The position numbers were made by a program, and so were the translations under genes. A DNA stretch of 64,000 nt from Epicoccum nigrum (lineage: Eukaryota; Ascomycota; Dothideomycetes; Pleosporales; Didymellaceae). The stretch lies in NCBI GenBank assembly GCA_002116315.1, contig KZ107867.1, positions 1 through 64,000 of the forward strand. Reading direction: 5' to 3'. The notes below the pieces were generated by a model that was not told the origin of the DNA, made no database searches, and saw only the letters and a program-made list of their open reading frames with translations. Shown here in pieces: positions 54,093 through 64,000 of this stretch. Within the stretch, counting starts at the first letter, position 1. Each line of letters starts with the position of its first letter.

Positions 54093-55489
54093 TCAAACTA
54101 CGGCATTCCTGCCTGCCGTGTCCGTAGCCACCCAAGCTCTTGTGCTCTCGTCGTGAGGACGCCCGTCGTAGACTACGACTCTGCTTTTCGCACCGTCGTC
54201 CCCGTACCAGCTTGTTCTCCCGCCATCGTTGCTCGATTGGTGGCTCGCTCCCGAACCAGCGGCATTGCTACGTCTTCTCACCCGCCAGTCCATCTTGATG
54301 TCATCCTTCACAATGATGCGATACTCCTCCTCTTCACCCTCTTCGTCTTCTCCGCCGTTACGGTTTGCCCGTGGTGTGCAGTCGATCCTTGACAGTCGAG
54401 AGCCAAAACCAGTGGCCGGCTTATGACCTGTAACTTTGCTGGCAGTGTTGGATGCGTACTGTCTCGACACCATGGAGTGCGGGAGGAAATAGGCGAGGGT
54501 CGGAGCACAGGCTGCGAACAGACTGATGACTATCTCAACCATGATCCACGCCAAGAGAGTCGTGTAGTTCCACAGCGGATCCTTCTCCAGGGTGTACTGC
54601 GAGATGAGCGTCATCACCGACGCGATGCAGGCGATCAGGCCAATCGACAGCAGCCCAAAGATGCGGGCCTTCTTCTTCCAGCTCAGCTGAACCTTCCAGA
54701 TTACGATGACGGGGATGGCGAGAGCCGTGAAGTCCAGAGCGAGGTTGAGGCGCAGGATGCTGTTCATGGTGTTGACGGATAGACATCTCGGGACCTCGCC
54801 CGCTTCTGCGATCTGAAGCAAGCTGAAGCTGGCATATTGAGGATTGCACTTGAAGAGATTCAAAAATAGGGCTACAAAAGTGTAGGCCGTGCATACGACG
54901 AAGAACGCCCAGTTGACATATTTCCACAGCGGCGTGGTAAGAGTCGTCAGTCGGATATTGAACAGCGCGATACTCATCTTGATAACTCCCACGTAGACGT
55001 AGAACACGATCGAGGCCAACGGTGCGAGCTACACTAAACATGAGCTTGTGCACATATGCAAATCATCCGGTCACTGCTCACATATTTGTAGTGGCGATAC
55101 TCCTGATACGTGATGTCGTAGAAGTGTTTCCCGGCGCCACCGTGCTTGACCATGGCGATTTGGAGCGCTGGATATGCTATGGAGAGGAGGTATGCTGGGA
55201 TGACGAGCCAGTCGTCGGCACCGAAGCGGACGCCGTGGACGAACAACCGGATCCCTAGTCTTAGAAAGGCGACCACTGTAAGAACAACCATGCAGACGGA
55301 GAGTGCGGCAACGATGGCTGGACCCTTGGTCTCAAAATGGTAGTCGTCAACTGGCCTGAAAGGCGGAATGGCGACTCCATCTTTGGGATCCTTGACATCG
55401 GGCGTAAGTCCAATCAGCAGTAACAGTCCTGCGCAGATCCGTTCGTCGAGCTCGTTAGCTGGGGGTGTGTTGAAGTAAGCCGAGACCAT
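54093..55489 (-). CDS. PTH11-like seven-pass membrane protein (fungal rhodopsin-like domain)
   Basis: These fungal GPCR-like proteins sense surface or chemical cues; only a few are characterised. Exon 1 is 55489-55082 and exon 2 is 55028-54093, with a 53-bp intron (YKY|LAPLASIVF), giving 447 aa. About seven hydrophobic segments span residues 50-350, with the family words GADDW, HGGAGKH, IKMSIALF and CLSVNTMNS. No CFEM domain precedes the receptor core. The tail is long, hydrophilic and acidic (EDEEGEEEEYR), ending RNAVV. I chose the Met at 55489 because the upstream open frame lacks family character. The ligand is unknown. Confidence 0.85.
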
Positions 55490-56978
55490 TGTGCCGTGAT
55501 CATACTGACTCCATCCGACAAGGTCGCACGAAGAGACTGCGCAGGACCTTAAGACCAGCCTGAGAATGATCGACAGACAAGAAATTCGATCGAAGATCTT
55601 GGGTCGTGTCGTTGTCAAGGCCTCGACCCATCCATTGCTGTTACAGATGTAACCGCATCCCACGCGTTTGCCACGAGCAGGGCCGTGCTGTACACGTATA
55701 CGAGAAGCGGGAAGTGCTGGCGGACCCCAGACCGAGAAGTTTGGAAGGTGAGAAGACAGATCGTTGTTGTCCAATCACCGTTGCTCAAAGAGCCAATCGC
55801 ATCGACCAAGAAAGAACCTTGATCCCTGACAGCCATCTTGCTTCGCGAAACTTTCGCCCTGAAACTCCGCCTTCAGCCCAGGGGATGTCACTCTCCAGGA
55901 TCGAGCTCGGGTTAAGGCGGTCGTTCGACAGATTGCCCGCAAGAAAAGGGTGCATCGTGTAATTTGGCCGGTGAGAACTCTTGCTTGTGGGCCCCTCATC
56001 GCGAGAATTACCAGTACTATATCCTAAATCTCGTCACCGGGCGTGTAATGGTGCCGAAGAGGTCATAGCATCCTGCACCAGTACCGGCGGTTCGTGTTCA
56101 TTCGATTTACAGGGAGATCGCGGGTTCACTGCATCTCGGCACTTTGGGTGCCGGTACGCAGGTACCCATCCGTGCCCATGGTGCTGGAGTCGGGACGGGA
56201 TGAAGTTGATTATATGGTCTGTGCGTGGCGGAGACCCACCTCGGACGGAGTAAATATCACCGTCTCGTCTCTCGCAATTTGAAAGCAGGCACAGTAGGTA
56301 TGCGCGACTTCGACGTGGAGCGTTGCTCCCCAGGTACTTTATCGATAGTACATGAGATGATGTACTCATGACTCTCTCAGTCCACAGTAATGCACCCGTC
56401 GCACGATCAGGCCGCAACAGTCTAGAAAATGCATCACTCTTGTTTGCGTCTCTACTGTCATTATGTCTATCAGCATTACCATGCCGTGCCATAGGGCAAA
56501 ATCTTTTTACCACGGGACGAATCGTGCAGACAGAACAGATTGTTGGCTCTGAGCGCGCATGAGGATATCAGGGGCCGATTGGTGAAAAGAGACTAGGCCT
56601 CTTACGGTAAGTGATATCCGCTCTCTCGAAAACCACAGCAGGCACGCAAGACCCTTCCGAAGAAGGGTGAAATTGATCTCAGAACCAATCCCACTTCTCA
56701 CCGGGATAGGTAATTGGCTTCGTCAAGTAGCGAATCGAAGCGGACGAAAGTCCCTCCAGTGTAATCGGGTGCAGGCTGCCGAACCAGTCGTGCGAACTCC
56801 TTCTAGAATCACCTCGGTATCGTAGGATCAACGTAGGGAGCGAGGAAGCGAGAATCAAACAAGCCAGCGCTCATGCCTCTTCTCTGCTTCTTCTATTAGC
56901 CGGCCATCAGCAGCCGCCTTCACCCCTCTGCTGTCACTAGTGGCTCGTTCTCCCCGTCGTTCCTCATTCGATCTCGCC
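55490..56978. other. 1.5-kb spacer, no gene seen
   Basis: This lies between the divergent receptor and hydrolase genes. I saw short open frames only, with no domain or codon support. Confidence 0.4.
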
Positions 56979-58265
56979 ATGTATCTGAGTGCTCTTGTTT
57001 CAGGTCTGCTGTTAGGTACGTTTCCCTTCCTGGCCCTAGCACAAAGTGGCTTTAAACTTATTCCTCTCCCAGGTGGTGGCCAACCCAAGCCTGCCCCAGA
57101 AACACTCGACTGCGCGGGCATCAATGCCATCAGCCCAAAGTGCAGCACCCGAGAATCCGCTTACCACCGTGACTCCTTCTACATCGGCGGCGGCTATGTA
57201 GACTCCGGTATCCCTGGCCAGCAGATGTGGAGTGACCAGCTCTACGTCGAGAAACTGACCCCCGCGAAAAAGCCCACTAAGCCCTACCCTATGCTCTTTG
57301 TGTCCGCAGGAGTCAACACTGGCGCAGAATGGCTCAACACGCCCGATAACCGTAAGGGCTGGGCATCCTACTACCTTGATCAAGGCTACCAGGTGTATAT
57401 CATTGATATCGCCGGTAACGGCCGCAGCGGTCAGCAAGCCCTGTCCAAATATCCCCTCCGTCTTGGGTCTACAGACATCATCAACGAGCAAGGCTTCACA
57501 GCCCCAGAAGACTTCAACCAATACCCCCAGGCAAACCTGCACACACAATGGCCTGGCAACGGAACCCGTGGAGACCCCGCTTTCGACGCTTTCACCGCCG
57601 CCAATGTGCCCATCTCATCCTCCAACGTCAATGTGGAGAACACGATGCGCACTTCCGGATGCCAGCTGCTCAGTCTTATCGGCCAGTCCTACACCGTCTG
57701 CCATTCCGCTGGCTGCACTTACACCGCCATCTGGTCCGACAACTGCCCTGACCTGGTGCGCGCCAACATCAACATCGAGCCGGGCAACATCCCCTTCACT
57801 TCTCTGATCGGCAACACCACCGTCGCCGGCGTCGGCCGCACCGCCGCTCGTCCATGCGGTCTCACATACACCCCGCTCCAATACGACCCCCCCGTCACCA
57901 ACTGCTCGGCCATCACCACAGAAGAAGTCGGCCCGGACGACCCGGCCAACCGCTCCTGCATCCTCCAGACCGGCACCATCCACAAGCTCACCCAGCTCGC
58001 CAAGGTCCCCTACATCATGGTCACGGGCGAGGCCAGCCCGCACATCACGTACGACCACTGCTTCGTCGAGTACTTCAAGCAGATGGGGATCAGCAACTAC
58101 CAGTGGATCAAGCTGGCCGACGTGGGTATCAGGGGCAATGCGCACTTTTTGTTCCTCGAGAAGAATAATCTGGAGATTGCGGCGGCGATCGGGGCGGGGA
58201 TCGCGAGGCTCGATAACGGCGCCAAGGCGCCGGGGCATCCAAGGCTGCCCGTCGCGGTCAAGTGA
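56979..58265 (+). CDS. Secreted alpha/beta-hydrolase, 428 aa
   Basis: A single exon from ATG 56979 to TGA 58265. A signal peptide (MYLSALVSGLLLGTFPFLALA) precedes QSGFKL. The alpha/beta-hydrolase fold is suggested by YPMLFVSAGVNTGAEW, VYIIDIAGNGRSG and the nucleophile elbow VCHSAG with Ser243. The acid and His candidates are in MVTGEASPHITYDH and GIRGNAHFLFLEKNN (about 347-390). It fits secreted fungal esterase/lipase-like proteins. Several N-glycosylation sequons (NGT, NTT, NCS, NRS) support secretion. The upstream in-frame GTG extension adds basic residues and is unlikely. The substrate cannot be read from the sequence. Confidence 0.85.
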   Translation: MYLSALVSGLLLGTFPFLALAQSGFKLIPLPGGGQPKPAPETLDCAGINAISPKCSTRESAYHRDSFYIGGGYVDSGIPGQQMWSDQLYVEKLTPAKKPTKPYPMLFVSAGVNTGAEWLNTPDNRKGWASYYLDQGYQVYIIDIAGNGRSGQQALSKYPLRLGSTDIINEQGFTAPEDFNQYPQANLHTQWPGNGTRGDPAFDAFTAANVPISSSNVNVENTMRTSGCQLLSLIGQSYTVCHSAGCTYTAIWSDNCPDLVRANINIEPGNIPFTSLIGNTTVAGVGRTAARPCGLTYTPLQYDPPVTNCSAITTEEVGPDDPANRSCILQTGTIHKLTQLAKVPYIMVTGEASPHITYDHCFVEYFKQMGISNYQWIKLADVGIRGNAHFLFLEKNNLEIAAAIGAGIARLDNGAKAPGHPRLPVAVK

Positions 58266-58391
58266 GCAATCCAGGCGAGCGCATGGCTTGGGGTGGCTTT
58301 AGCAAGGATGGTTGCGCGGAATAGAAACGGAGCTCTGCTTTGGAACGAGACAGCATGCAATGTCACACTATCGAATCTACATCGTCGCTGC

Positions 58392-58427
<36 letters not shown>

Positions 58428-58899
58428 AAATCAACGGCTGCTGACGTGTTGTAAATGTACCATCGACGAGGGGTCAAAGTACTAATCTTTCGAGCAAACT
58501 CATGCGATATGCACACTAAACCCTGTCTGTGCACCGAGGCCGAGTATCACGCTGTGCGCAGAACTCTGCCATTCTCTGCTCCACCCGAGAAGCAAGACCA
58601 GTGTCAGGGCCACAGAAAGGGGCATGGAGGAATCCACCTATCAGCGCAGCGTCCCCTGACGACATCCTCAACTTGTTCCTCGACCTGGTTTACACCGGCC
58701 ATCCCCGTTCCAAGCCCACAGCTCCCCACGGTCAACCCAGACCGCATCGACTACATCCTCGTCTCCAGCGGTGGATAATCATGCCCCTCGGGAGTTGGCT
58801 GACGCGCGGACTTTGAAATGGGGAATGGAGGCAGCATTGCCGCTGGAGAGGCAATATCTGGTGGGTTAAAAAGCATGTCGTTGTACTATGGGAGCCCGT
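58266..58899. other. Spacer with a long poly-T run
   Basis: No gene seen. It contains the T run at 58393-58426. Confidence 0.4.
58393..58426. repeat. Homopolymer T tract, 34 bases
   Basis: This is an uninterrupted T run downstream of the hydrolase. Its length may be imprecise in any assembly. Confidence 0.9.
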
Positions 58900-59819
58900 T
58901 TAGCTCGCATGTCTGCTACCAAGATTGCCGCTTTGGAGGTTTCTTGCATCGAGAGCAGCAGTGATCAAGGCATCAAGGTGCTGATCAGTCAACATCGTTT
59001 TTACTTCTTGAAGTATCGTTCTTAGTGCCTCCAAACGTTTCCAGTCTGAGGCTGTAATCGAAGCTGCCTGCATGAAAGGTGTGGTAACCTTTTGGATCCA
59101 GCACATCCGTTTCGGCATTGTGCCCTTCCGCCAGTAGCCGATGGGTAGCAACACTACCTCGCTGAGCAGCGAATTGTATGGGGAAAAGTCCAAACATGAC
59201 CTCGCTTCGTGAGCTGACGTCTTCCCATTGTGGAAGGTACTGCACCACGTCTCCATGGCCTTGGAGAGCTGCAAGTACTATTGGCGTTTGTCCCAGTAGA
59301 TTTTCCACTCTTGCAAGACTGCGAACGCTAGCATCTGTGCCTAACAGCGATTGCCAGGCTGACAAATGGGTGCTGTTGTCGTAATTTTTCACGTATCGTG
59401 TCAGGAACTCAACAATATCAACGTGCTCTGCCTGATCTTGCAGCAAAATGAAGCGCGTTCTGCCCCAAGTTGTTCATCTTGAAGATCGGATGCTCAATAC
59501 AAGCACAGTAAGATGGACCAAAAGGTCCGTTATGAGCTTGGGCTAGCAGCTTGACGATCTCTAGATGACCATGGTGGGCAGCCCTTATTATGGGCGTTCT
59601 TCGGCCGTCGTCTTTCGAGTTAGTACTTGGCAGCTTTGTGTCCAGAAGAAAATCTAAAAGCTCGGCGCAGAGAGATTCAAGACCTGAAGCGGCGATCAGA
59701 TGTGGTCCCGTGGCACGAGAGGTCACCTGGTCAGTATCTAACCTGAGACTAGGCCATGTAATATATGGGGATTTCGCGTGAAGGAAGGCATTTACTGACA
59801 GCTGCTGGTTGCATAACAA
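58900..59819 (-). pseudogene. Ankyrin-repeat gene broken by frameshifts
   Basis: The minus strand encodes ankyrin-like repeats: RTPIIRAAHHGHLEIVKLL, LGQNALHFAARSG, HVDIVEFLTRY, GQTPIVLAALQGHGDVVQYL and PIQFAAQRGSVATHRLL. The first frame shift falls between FAARSG and HVDIVEF near 59425-59435. The second is near 59078-59088, where an extra base turns GYTPFMQAAS into GYHTF; the second frame then runs on to 58900. Each is one base, and no introns explain them. An additional N-terminal frame at 60093-59848 may belong to the same gene, but I could not join it. Ankyrin genes of this type often carry NACHT or HET-s-like partners; none is visible here. Confidence 0.6.
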
Positions 59820-59847
59820 TTACATGGCCAACTCCTGGACTCCCTCT

Positions 59848-60093
59848 TCACATGTTAAAATACTTGAGAAGCGCACTGGTGGCTTCACAGAGTGACCAGA
59901 TACTGGCAGCAGCACTGAAACCATTCATGGCGGTTTCAGAAAGCTGTTGAATAGGGAGCAATGTACCAAAGGTCGCGGTTACGACGATGAGTGGCAGAGT
60001 GGAGGTTGGGCCGGCAACCGCCGCCATATCTAAGATGCTTGGAAGTGTATTGGCGACACACATACCAGCAGTTCTGATCATGCCGATGTGCAT
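59848..60093 (-). other. Short open frame, perhaps the 5' part of the ankyrin gene
   Basis: It is 81 codons with a hydrophobic middle (LPLIVVTATFGTLLPI). It lies just upstream of the ankyrin remnant on the same strand. I found no splice that joins them, so its status is unclear. Confidence 0.2.
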
Positions 60094-60744
60094 ACCAAGT
60101 AGCCGCCTACAGGACTAAAACTTGCCACTCCCGCCTTTTGACTCGGGACTTGGTTTAAAAATGAAACAAAATGGCGTCTGTATTATGTCTTCAAGATCAT
60201 TCGTGCTTGTTGGTTTCAGAAAGGCTACTTTACTATTAACAAGCCATGCACCCAAGGTTCCTCGCGTTTTCAATCGCGGGCAAGTTGCGCCACCAACTTT
60301 CGGCCCTCACCATGGCAAGTTTCAGCCTTGCCAGTCCATAACCTGTGAACGATTGGAGAAGCGGCTTGATGCCCAATATCGAAGTATGGACTCTACCTAT
60401 CGACTCTGATTTGGTCAATGCATTGCATTAGCTGACTTCATTCCGACTATCATAGCTTTAATTCCGACATCAATTTGAAGTTTTCCAAGGATCTTCTTCC
60501 GTGCGCTACAGATAGACGGTTGGTAATTTGTTGGGTTGGGCCAAAGCTCAAAAGAGAACGATTGGTGTAGCGACAGTAAACAGGTGTAGATTGTAAGGAT
60601 GGCTCTGAGTAGGATTCAATTCACAGTGCCACGTATTAGCATAGATGAGGTAGTTTGTGCCAGCGAATCCCTCTTGGGGATTGCAATCAAAGTGACAGCC
60701 AGCGGTATGAAATTTGTATTTAGCACATAGTTCTTTCGGCGCTT
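60094..60744. other. Spacer, no gene seen
   Basis: I saw no supported coding frame. Confidence 0.35.
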
Positions 60745-61824
60745 TCAGTTCGGCGGAACAATGCCATCGTACGCCGCGAACCCTGGGCCGTACTCATTCA
60801 GACATGAACGCCGAACGCTCTCCTGGAAAGGAACCCAGTCACTTGCGCCAAATCTTCGCAACAACTCCACAGACCTCTTGCACTCGATGACTGTGCTCGG
60901 TTGCTTGAGGTCAGCACGATCAGCTGGCCAATCCCGCTCAGGAGCCAGGTCCCTAAATATCTGCAGAAAGCTGTTGTAGTTGAATTTATGAGAAAACCCA
61001 AAAAGCCTCTCGTTGCTAACGTCTCTGAATGCAAGAGCTGCAAGGTGTAACTTTGCGATGTCTTCGACATCAACTTGCCACTGTGGAGCGTCTTCCCGTA
61101 GTATTGATACGAACTTCTCTTCGAAGGGATGATCATACACGTCACGTACCCATCTTGCAGTGCTGCCTGCACCTGGAACACCCAAAGGCTGCAGAACGAT
61201 GCCAGAAGTGTAATTGGGCAGTACCGTATTGAAGACGAACCCCGGTTTCTGATCCTCCATGAATGCCCAAGCTGCGCGCTCACATGCAACCTTAGATGCA
61301 GCGTATACCGCATAAGCTCGCTCGGGTCCATACGGCGGCGGCGCCCAAGCCTCCTCCAGAATGTCCTCATTCCACGAAGAAGAGTCAACGTGCCTTACTT
61401 CGCCAGTCAAAGGTCTCGTTGCCGCATTGCTGCTCGACGTATACACAAATCGCTTGACCGAAGCCGTCTGCCCAGCTTCCTCTAGGATCCCTTTGATGCC
61501 GTCGACACATCCAGTGATGACTACGTTAGGGTCCGGGCTGAAGCTCAGATCAGAAGCAACATGGGCAACTCCTTCGCAGCCAGCTAGGTGCCCAGTAAAG
61601 GCGCCAGGGATCTTCATATCCGCAATGAGAACCGTCTCAAAGCGATCTCGCGCCTCAGCATGGCGCTCTGCATAGATTGCGAGCATCATCTGCGCCTCTT
61701 GCTCGGTCCGCACCGCTCCTCGGACACGATAGCCAGCCCGGAGCAGGTGATCTGCAACATGGGAGCCGATCAGGCCGCTGACACCCGTTACAAAGACCCA
61801 GCTTCTTTTCGAGATGGTAGCCAT
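60745..61824 (-). CDS. NAD(P)-dependent aldehyde/ketone reductase (extended SDR, dihydroflavonol-reductase-like)
   Basis: The single exon encodes 359 aa. The Rossmann motif TGVSGLIGS lies at 13-21, a Ser-rich catalytic region YTSSSN at 128-133, and the active-site YAASK with Tyr174 and Lys178. This fits the group of extended SDRs that includes Gre2-type methylglyoxal reductases and cinnamoyl-CoA/dihydroflavonol reductases; Arg35 in the VRGAVRT block suggests NADPH. There is no signal peptide, so it should be cytosolic. Flanks are a decayed ankyrin gene and an unknown ORF, giving no pathway clue. The start at 61824 fits the usual short lead before the dinucleotide-binding motif. The substrate is unknown. 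Confidence 0.88.
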   Translation of the reverse strand: MATISKRSWVFVTGVSGLIGSHVADHLLRAGYRVRGAVRTEQEAQMMLAIYAERHAEARDRFETVLIADMKIPGAFTGHLAGCEGVAHVASDLSFSPDPNVVITGCVDGIKGILEEAGQTASVKRFVYTSSSNAATRPLTGEVRHVDSSSWNEDILEEAWAPPPYGPERAYAVYAASKVACERAAWAFMEDQKPGFVFNTVLPNYTSGIVLQPLGVPGAGSTARWVRDVYDHPFEEKFVSILREDAPQWQVDVEDIAKLHLAALAFRDVSNERLFGFSHKFNYNSFLQIFRDLAPERDWPADRADLKQPSTVIECKRSVELLRRFGASDWVPFQESVRRSCLNEYGPGFAAYDGIVPPN

Positions 61825-62429
61825 CGTATGTTTGTGTCCGTAGAAAGCTGAGGTTCGAGGGTTGCGGTACTGGTGTGTGAAGTTTACCCCGCCACGTGCA
61901 CGACGATTGATGTTGGCTGATGGAGCTATCCCTAATCGGGCTTTCCGGACCCATCAGGTCTTCGATTTAGCCCAGCAACTTTTGTGGTGGACTGAATAAT
62001 CTCGTTCTGATACGAACAGCTGTGGCCTGTCATCTGACATTGTCAACACACAGAGGGAAAGATGGGGCCGATCTGCGACTTAACAAAACTCAGGGCCATA
62101 TTTTGGAAGCGTATGACAAGCTAGGAGCTTGATCAAGACGATGGAGTGTTCATGAGTTGATATGATAGAGGTTGCCTCACATCACAAGATTGCAATTGGC
62201 GAGCTGAGATGAATCATACAATTTCTGCCCGAGGTGAAAAGAATGTGCGCATCTGGGATCGATTTACCGGTGTCAAATTTACTGCGTACTCGAAACGAAG
62301 GAAGGCCATGTCAAATTTCAACATTGAAATATCTGTCTACACTTTTCATACAAATATGGCTAACAAAAACACCTATACTCCCTGCCTTTCCATTCCCCGA
62401 CCAAAAAGTACCTATACATTCGGATCCAC
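61825..62429. other. Spacer upstream of the reductase
   Basis: It includes the reductase promoter. No other gene is supported. Confidence 0.35.
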
Positions 62430-64000
62430 TCAAAGAGCATTGTTCATAATCCGTAGTCTATTCGACCCCTCAACGCGTGCGAGGAAGCGCGCAGGAGATT
62501 CCAGAATGACATGCTGCCACATGTACAGCTTATACGACGATCCCGTGCCCAACTGTTCGGCTTCCGCCTTCGAGTTCCGCCAAGCAGTAGAGAGTCCAGG
62601 GATGAACTTGTCCATCAGGAACTGCACCAAGACGTCTTCTCCAAGCGTGTCTTCATCCCCAGACAGCTTGAACGCGTAGTGGCGGTGCCCGGCGAAGATG
62701 GCTTGTACAATCCGATCTTGATCGCATTGTAGCATACCATTGCAATGATCCTTGTTGTCGCTGCAGCTGTCGTCGGCGTGGTGCTTTGAGGTTGGTAGAC
62801 GAGCCAAGTAATCCGATGCGTCTCCATCGATGCTGTTGCCGCTAATCACGATGTGAGGATCCAAGCACTGACGGAGTTGGTCCAATTCGGGGCCAGTCAA
62901 GTGCTCTAGACACCAGGAGATTGTAGGCTGGACTGAGTTACCGGACTCATCGACGTGGCCATTGTTCACAACCCGCATTGTGACGCGGAAGTAGTTGAGG
63001 TGAAAGCCTGACGGACAAAACCGTGTAGTCGTGATGATCATCGGACTAGCCCCCTTGCCCCAGAGACTACGCAGCACCAGGTAGCTTACGTAGCTTGACG
63101 TGGACTTCACACCCTTAGCACTAGTTCTAGTAGCCGAATTGAGAAGTGCGCGATGGTTGGGGTGAAGGCCTGGCATGTCACACGACCGAGTCCCTAGCCA
63201 TGCGCAGCTCAAGTCGGAGAGAAACCGCTGCAGACCCAGGAGCTCTTCTCCATTTGCCCGCTTAGTGGGATGCACAAATTGTTTTCCGAGCTGACGTCCG
63301 AAGTCCGGTGGGCACAATCGCTGGCTCTCCTGGAATGCAAGTTCGGGATTGAGGGTGGCGAGGTACACTCCGTTGATCTTAGTGAGCTGCTTGTACTTGG
63401 AAAGCACGTATGAGGATACGAGAAACTTGATAATCATATCCGAGTTTGACAGATCCCAGTGGTGCCTAGATTTAGACATTGGAGCTAAAGTCTCTGCGTC
63501 GCCAACAGAGGACGCTGGTGTATTCCATCCTTCGCTGACATTTGATGATGTGGGAGTCATGCCGAGTACCGACTGTAAAGATGTGTAGGAGCTCCGTGAC
63601 GAAGTAGTGCGGCTCTGACCTGCAAGTTGTAGTTGCTTGGACCAACCAAGCATGACCAAAAGCTCTTCAGTTGTCAGTCCGGCCTTGGTCAGCCCAAGTT
63701 TATCCAGAGCTCCTGACTGAATCTTCTTCCAGTCAAGCACGAGAAGCTGTGTCAGCAGCTCACGAGAACGGTGTAGCAGCTGCTCCAGTTCGGAGATTTT
63801 CGATGCAATGACGGCAACAGTGGACGACATCCCATCTTGCTTGAGACTAGTCGTCACTTCCAGGAGCATGCACGCTCGGAGCTGACAGGCGGTGTCACCG
63901 ACGTGGGCATCGAATGAGTGATAACCGAGGTCTGTATCGGAAGGAAGGGATGACTCGGTAAGGAGTTGGATATACAAACTTAAGGCCTCGAGAGCATCAG
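62430..64000 (-). CDS. Unknown protein, 5' end beyond the window
   Basis: At least 523 codons are open on the minus strand from the right edge to a stop at 62430, and the frame is still open at 64000, so the start lies outside. Near 560-700 bp from the edge there is a Ser/Thr-rich stretch (TTSSRSSYTSLQSVLG); before it, a helical region with Leu and charged residues (ISELEQLLHRSRELLTQLL) could be a short coiled coil. I do not recognise any domain. Codon use is regular and the frame is long without stops, so it is probably a real gene. It may contain introns I cannot see. Confidence 0.6.
   Translation of the reverse strand, partial: DALEALSLYIQLLTESSLPSDTDLGYHSFDAHVGDTACQLRACMLLEVTTSLKQDGMSSTVAVIASKISELEQLLHRSRELLTQLLVLDWKKIQSGALDKLGLTKAGLTTEELLVMLGWSKQLQLAGQSRTTSSRSSYTSLQSVLGMTPTSSNVSEGWNTPASSVGDAETLAPMSKSRHHWDLSNSDMIIKFLVSSYVLSKYKQLTKINGVYLATLNPELAFQESQRLCPPDFGRQLGKQFVHPTKRANGEELLGLQRFLSDLSCAWLGTRSCDMPGLHPNHRALLNSATRTSAKGVKSTSSYVSYLVLRSLWGKGASPMIITTTRFCPSGFHLNYFRVTMRVVNNGHVDESGNSVQPTISWCLEHLTGPELDQLRQCLDPHIVISGNSIDGDASDYLARLPTSKHHADDSCSDNKDHCNGMLQCDQDRIVQAIFAGHRHYAFKLSGDEDTLGEDVLVQFLMDKFIPGLSTAWRNSKAEAEQLGTGSSYKLYMWQHVILESPARFLARVEGSNRLRIMNNAL

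Overview
The window is nuclear DNA of a filamentous ascomycete (Pezizomycotina; a Dothideomycete-like fungus would fit). The evidence is short 42-135 bp GT-AG introns, a HET-domain gene, an ascomycete laccase with a DSG-type tail, a chimeric terpene synthase, a PTH11-like receptor, and AT-rich transposon graveyards whose stop codons fit C-to-T (RIP-like) mutation. No tRNA, rRNA or CRISPR array was found.

Layout. Bases 1-9.7 kb are mostly transposon: four related pogo/Fot1-like DDE elements (D, A, C and B), with B nested inside C, surround a few small genes of unknown function. From 10 to 23 kb there is an accessory region: an intact nitroalkane oxidase, a bifunctional prenyltransferase/terpene cyclase, two hypothetical proteins, and three ORFs broken mainly by stops of the C-to-T or G-to-A type, one of them a recognisable 2-oxoglutarate/Fe(II) oxygenase. 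From 23.6 to 34 kb lie secreted or accessory products: a laccase, a small secreted protein, a two-domain secreted protein with a Pro-Thr linker, and a tiny predicted mitochondrial protein, separated by long gene-poor spacers. A HET gene follows at 35.3 kb.

From 37.9 to 44 kb the DNA becomes GC-rich and housekeeping: ceramide synthase (Lag1/Lac1), the UVRAG/Vps38 subunit of the class III PI3-kinase complex, and mitochondrial ribosomal protein mL67/MHR1; the last two are divergent. From 44.8 to 64 kb: an FAD monooxygenase convergent with a cyclopropane-synthase-like methyltransferase, a four-pass membrane protein with duplicated 3' debris beside it, a frameshifted type-B carboxylesterase convergent with homogentisate dioxygenase, a PTH11-like receptor, a secreted alpha/beta-hydrolase, a decayed ankyrin-repeat gene, an extended SDR reductase, and a partial unknown ORF running off the right edge.

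Most interesting: the terpene synthase beside the nitroalkane oxidase at the edge of a RIP-affected compartment, apparent RIP-type decay of ordinary genes nearby, and pogo elements whose ends share a TAACG start and tandem-doublet architecture. Exon boundaries were placed by hand from reading frame and splice consensus; family names come from motif recognition, not database searches.
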